From NCBI GenBank assembly GCA_964540025.1, contig CAZIKQ010000081.1, positions 1 through 5,215 on the forward strand: DNA of 5,215 bases. Direction: 5' to 3'. The position numbers and the translations under genes were made by a program. The first letter of the stretch is position 1, and each line of letters begins with the position of its first letter. Source of the stretch: RGIG250 sp964540025. GTDB taxonomy: Bacteria; Bacillota; Negativicutes; Selenomonadales; Selenomonadaceae. Shown here piece by piece: positions 5,196 through 5,215 of the stretch. The notes beneath the pieces are model-generated. The model saw only the letters and a list, made by a program, of their open reading frames with translations. It was not told where the DNA came from and ran no database searches.

Positions 5196-5215
5196 TATAA
5201 ATTGACCACTTGCCT

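Noticed and set aside
1..5215. The inverted repeats at both ends as the terminal repeats of one large transposon spanning the window
   Set aside because: The copies differ in their second hairpin, a third copy lies inside rfbD, no transposase is present and the content is ordinary chromosomal genes. Dispersed small repeats explain this better.

Overview
The window is a GC-rich bacterial chromosomal segment with strong AAGGAG-type ribosome binding sites and sigma-A-like promoters. The ThiC is the short form that lacks the extra N-terminal domain of the E. coli type, and the RfbD resembles Firmicutes (Bacillota) versions. A secreted BamE/SmpA-like protein together with an HlyD-type adaptor would suit a diderm Firmicute such as a member of the Negativicutes. 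That placement is inference; no taxonomic marker such as rRNA is present.

Layout. Positions 1-103 hold intergenic palindromic repeats. A secreted protein with a charged helix and two BamE-like modules lies on the minus strand (1093 to 104). A 146-bp divergent region carries back-to-back promoters and a palindrome over the thiC start point. thiC (1240-2553) encodes the thiamin pyrimidine synthase. A visibly AT-richer patch (about 2554-3180) carries a brnT-brnA type II toxin-antitoxin pair under its own promoter. An HlyD-family membrane fusion protein (3273-4244) and rfbD (4272-5132, dTDP-4-dehydrorhamnose reductase) follow with a 27-bp gap and are probably co-transcribed. The right end (5133-5215) again holds palindromic repeat DNA.

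How the genes relate. thiC stands alone, with no other thi gene and no recognisable TPP riboswitch. brnTA is a self-contained cassette. The hlyD-rfbD pair may belong to a cell-envelope or surface-polysaccharide locus that continues outside the window, but no transporter or glycosyltransferase is visible to prove it. The most unusual structure is a family of modular palindromic repeats. One copy lies downstream of the outer gene at each end of the window, in the same orientation relative to that gene, and a third, partial copy appears to form the last codons and stop of rfbD. I found no convincing new multi-gene system, CRISPR array, RNA gene or transposase.
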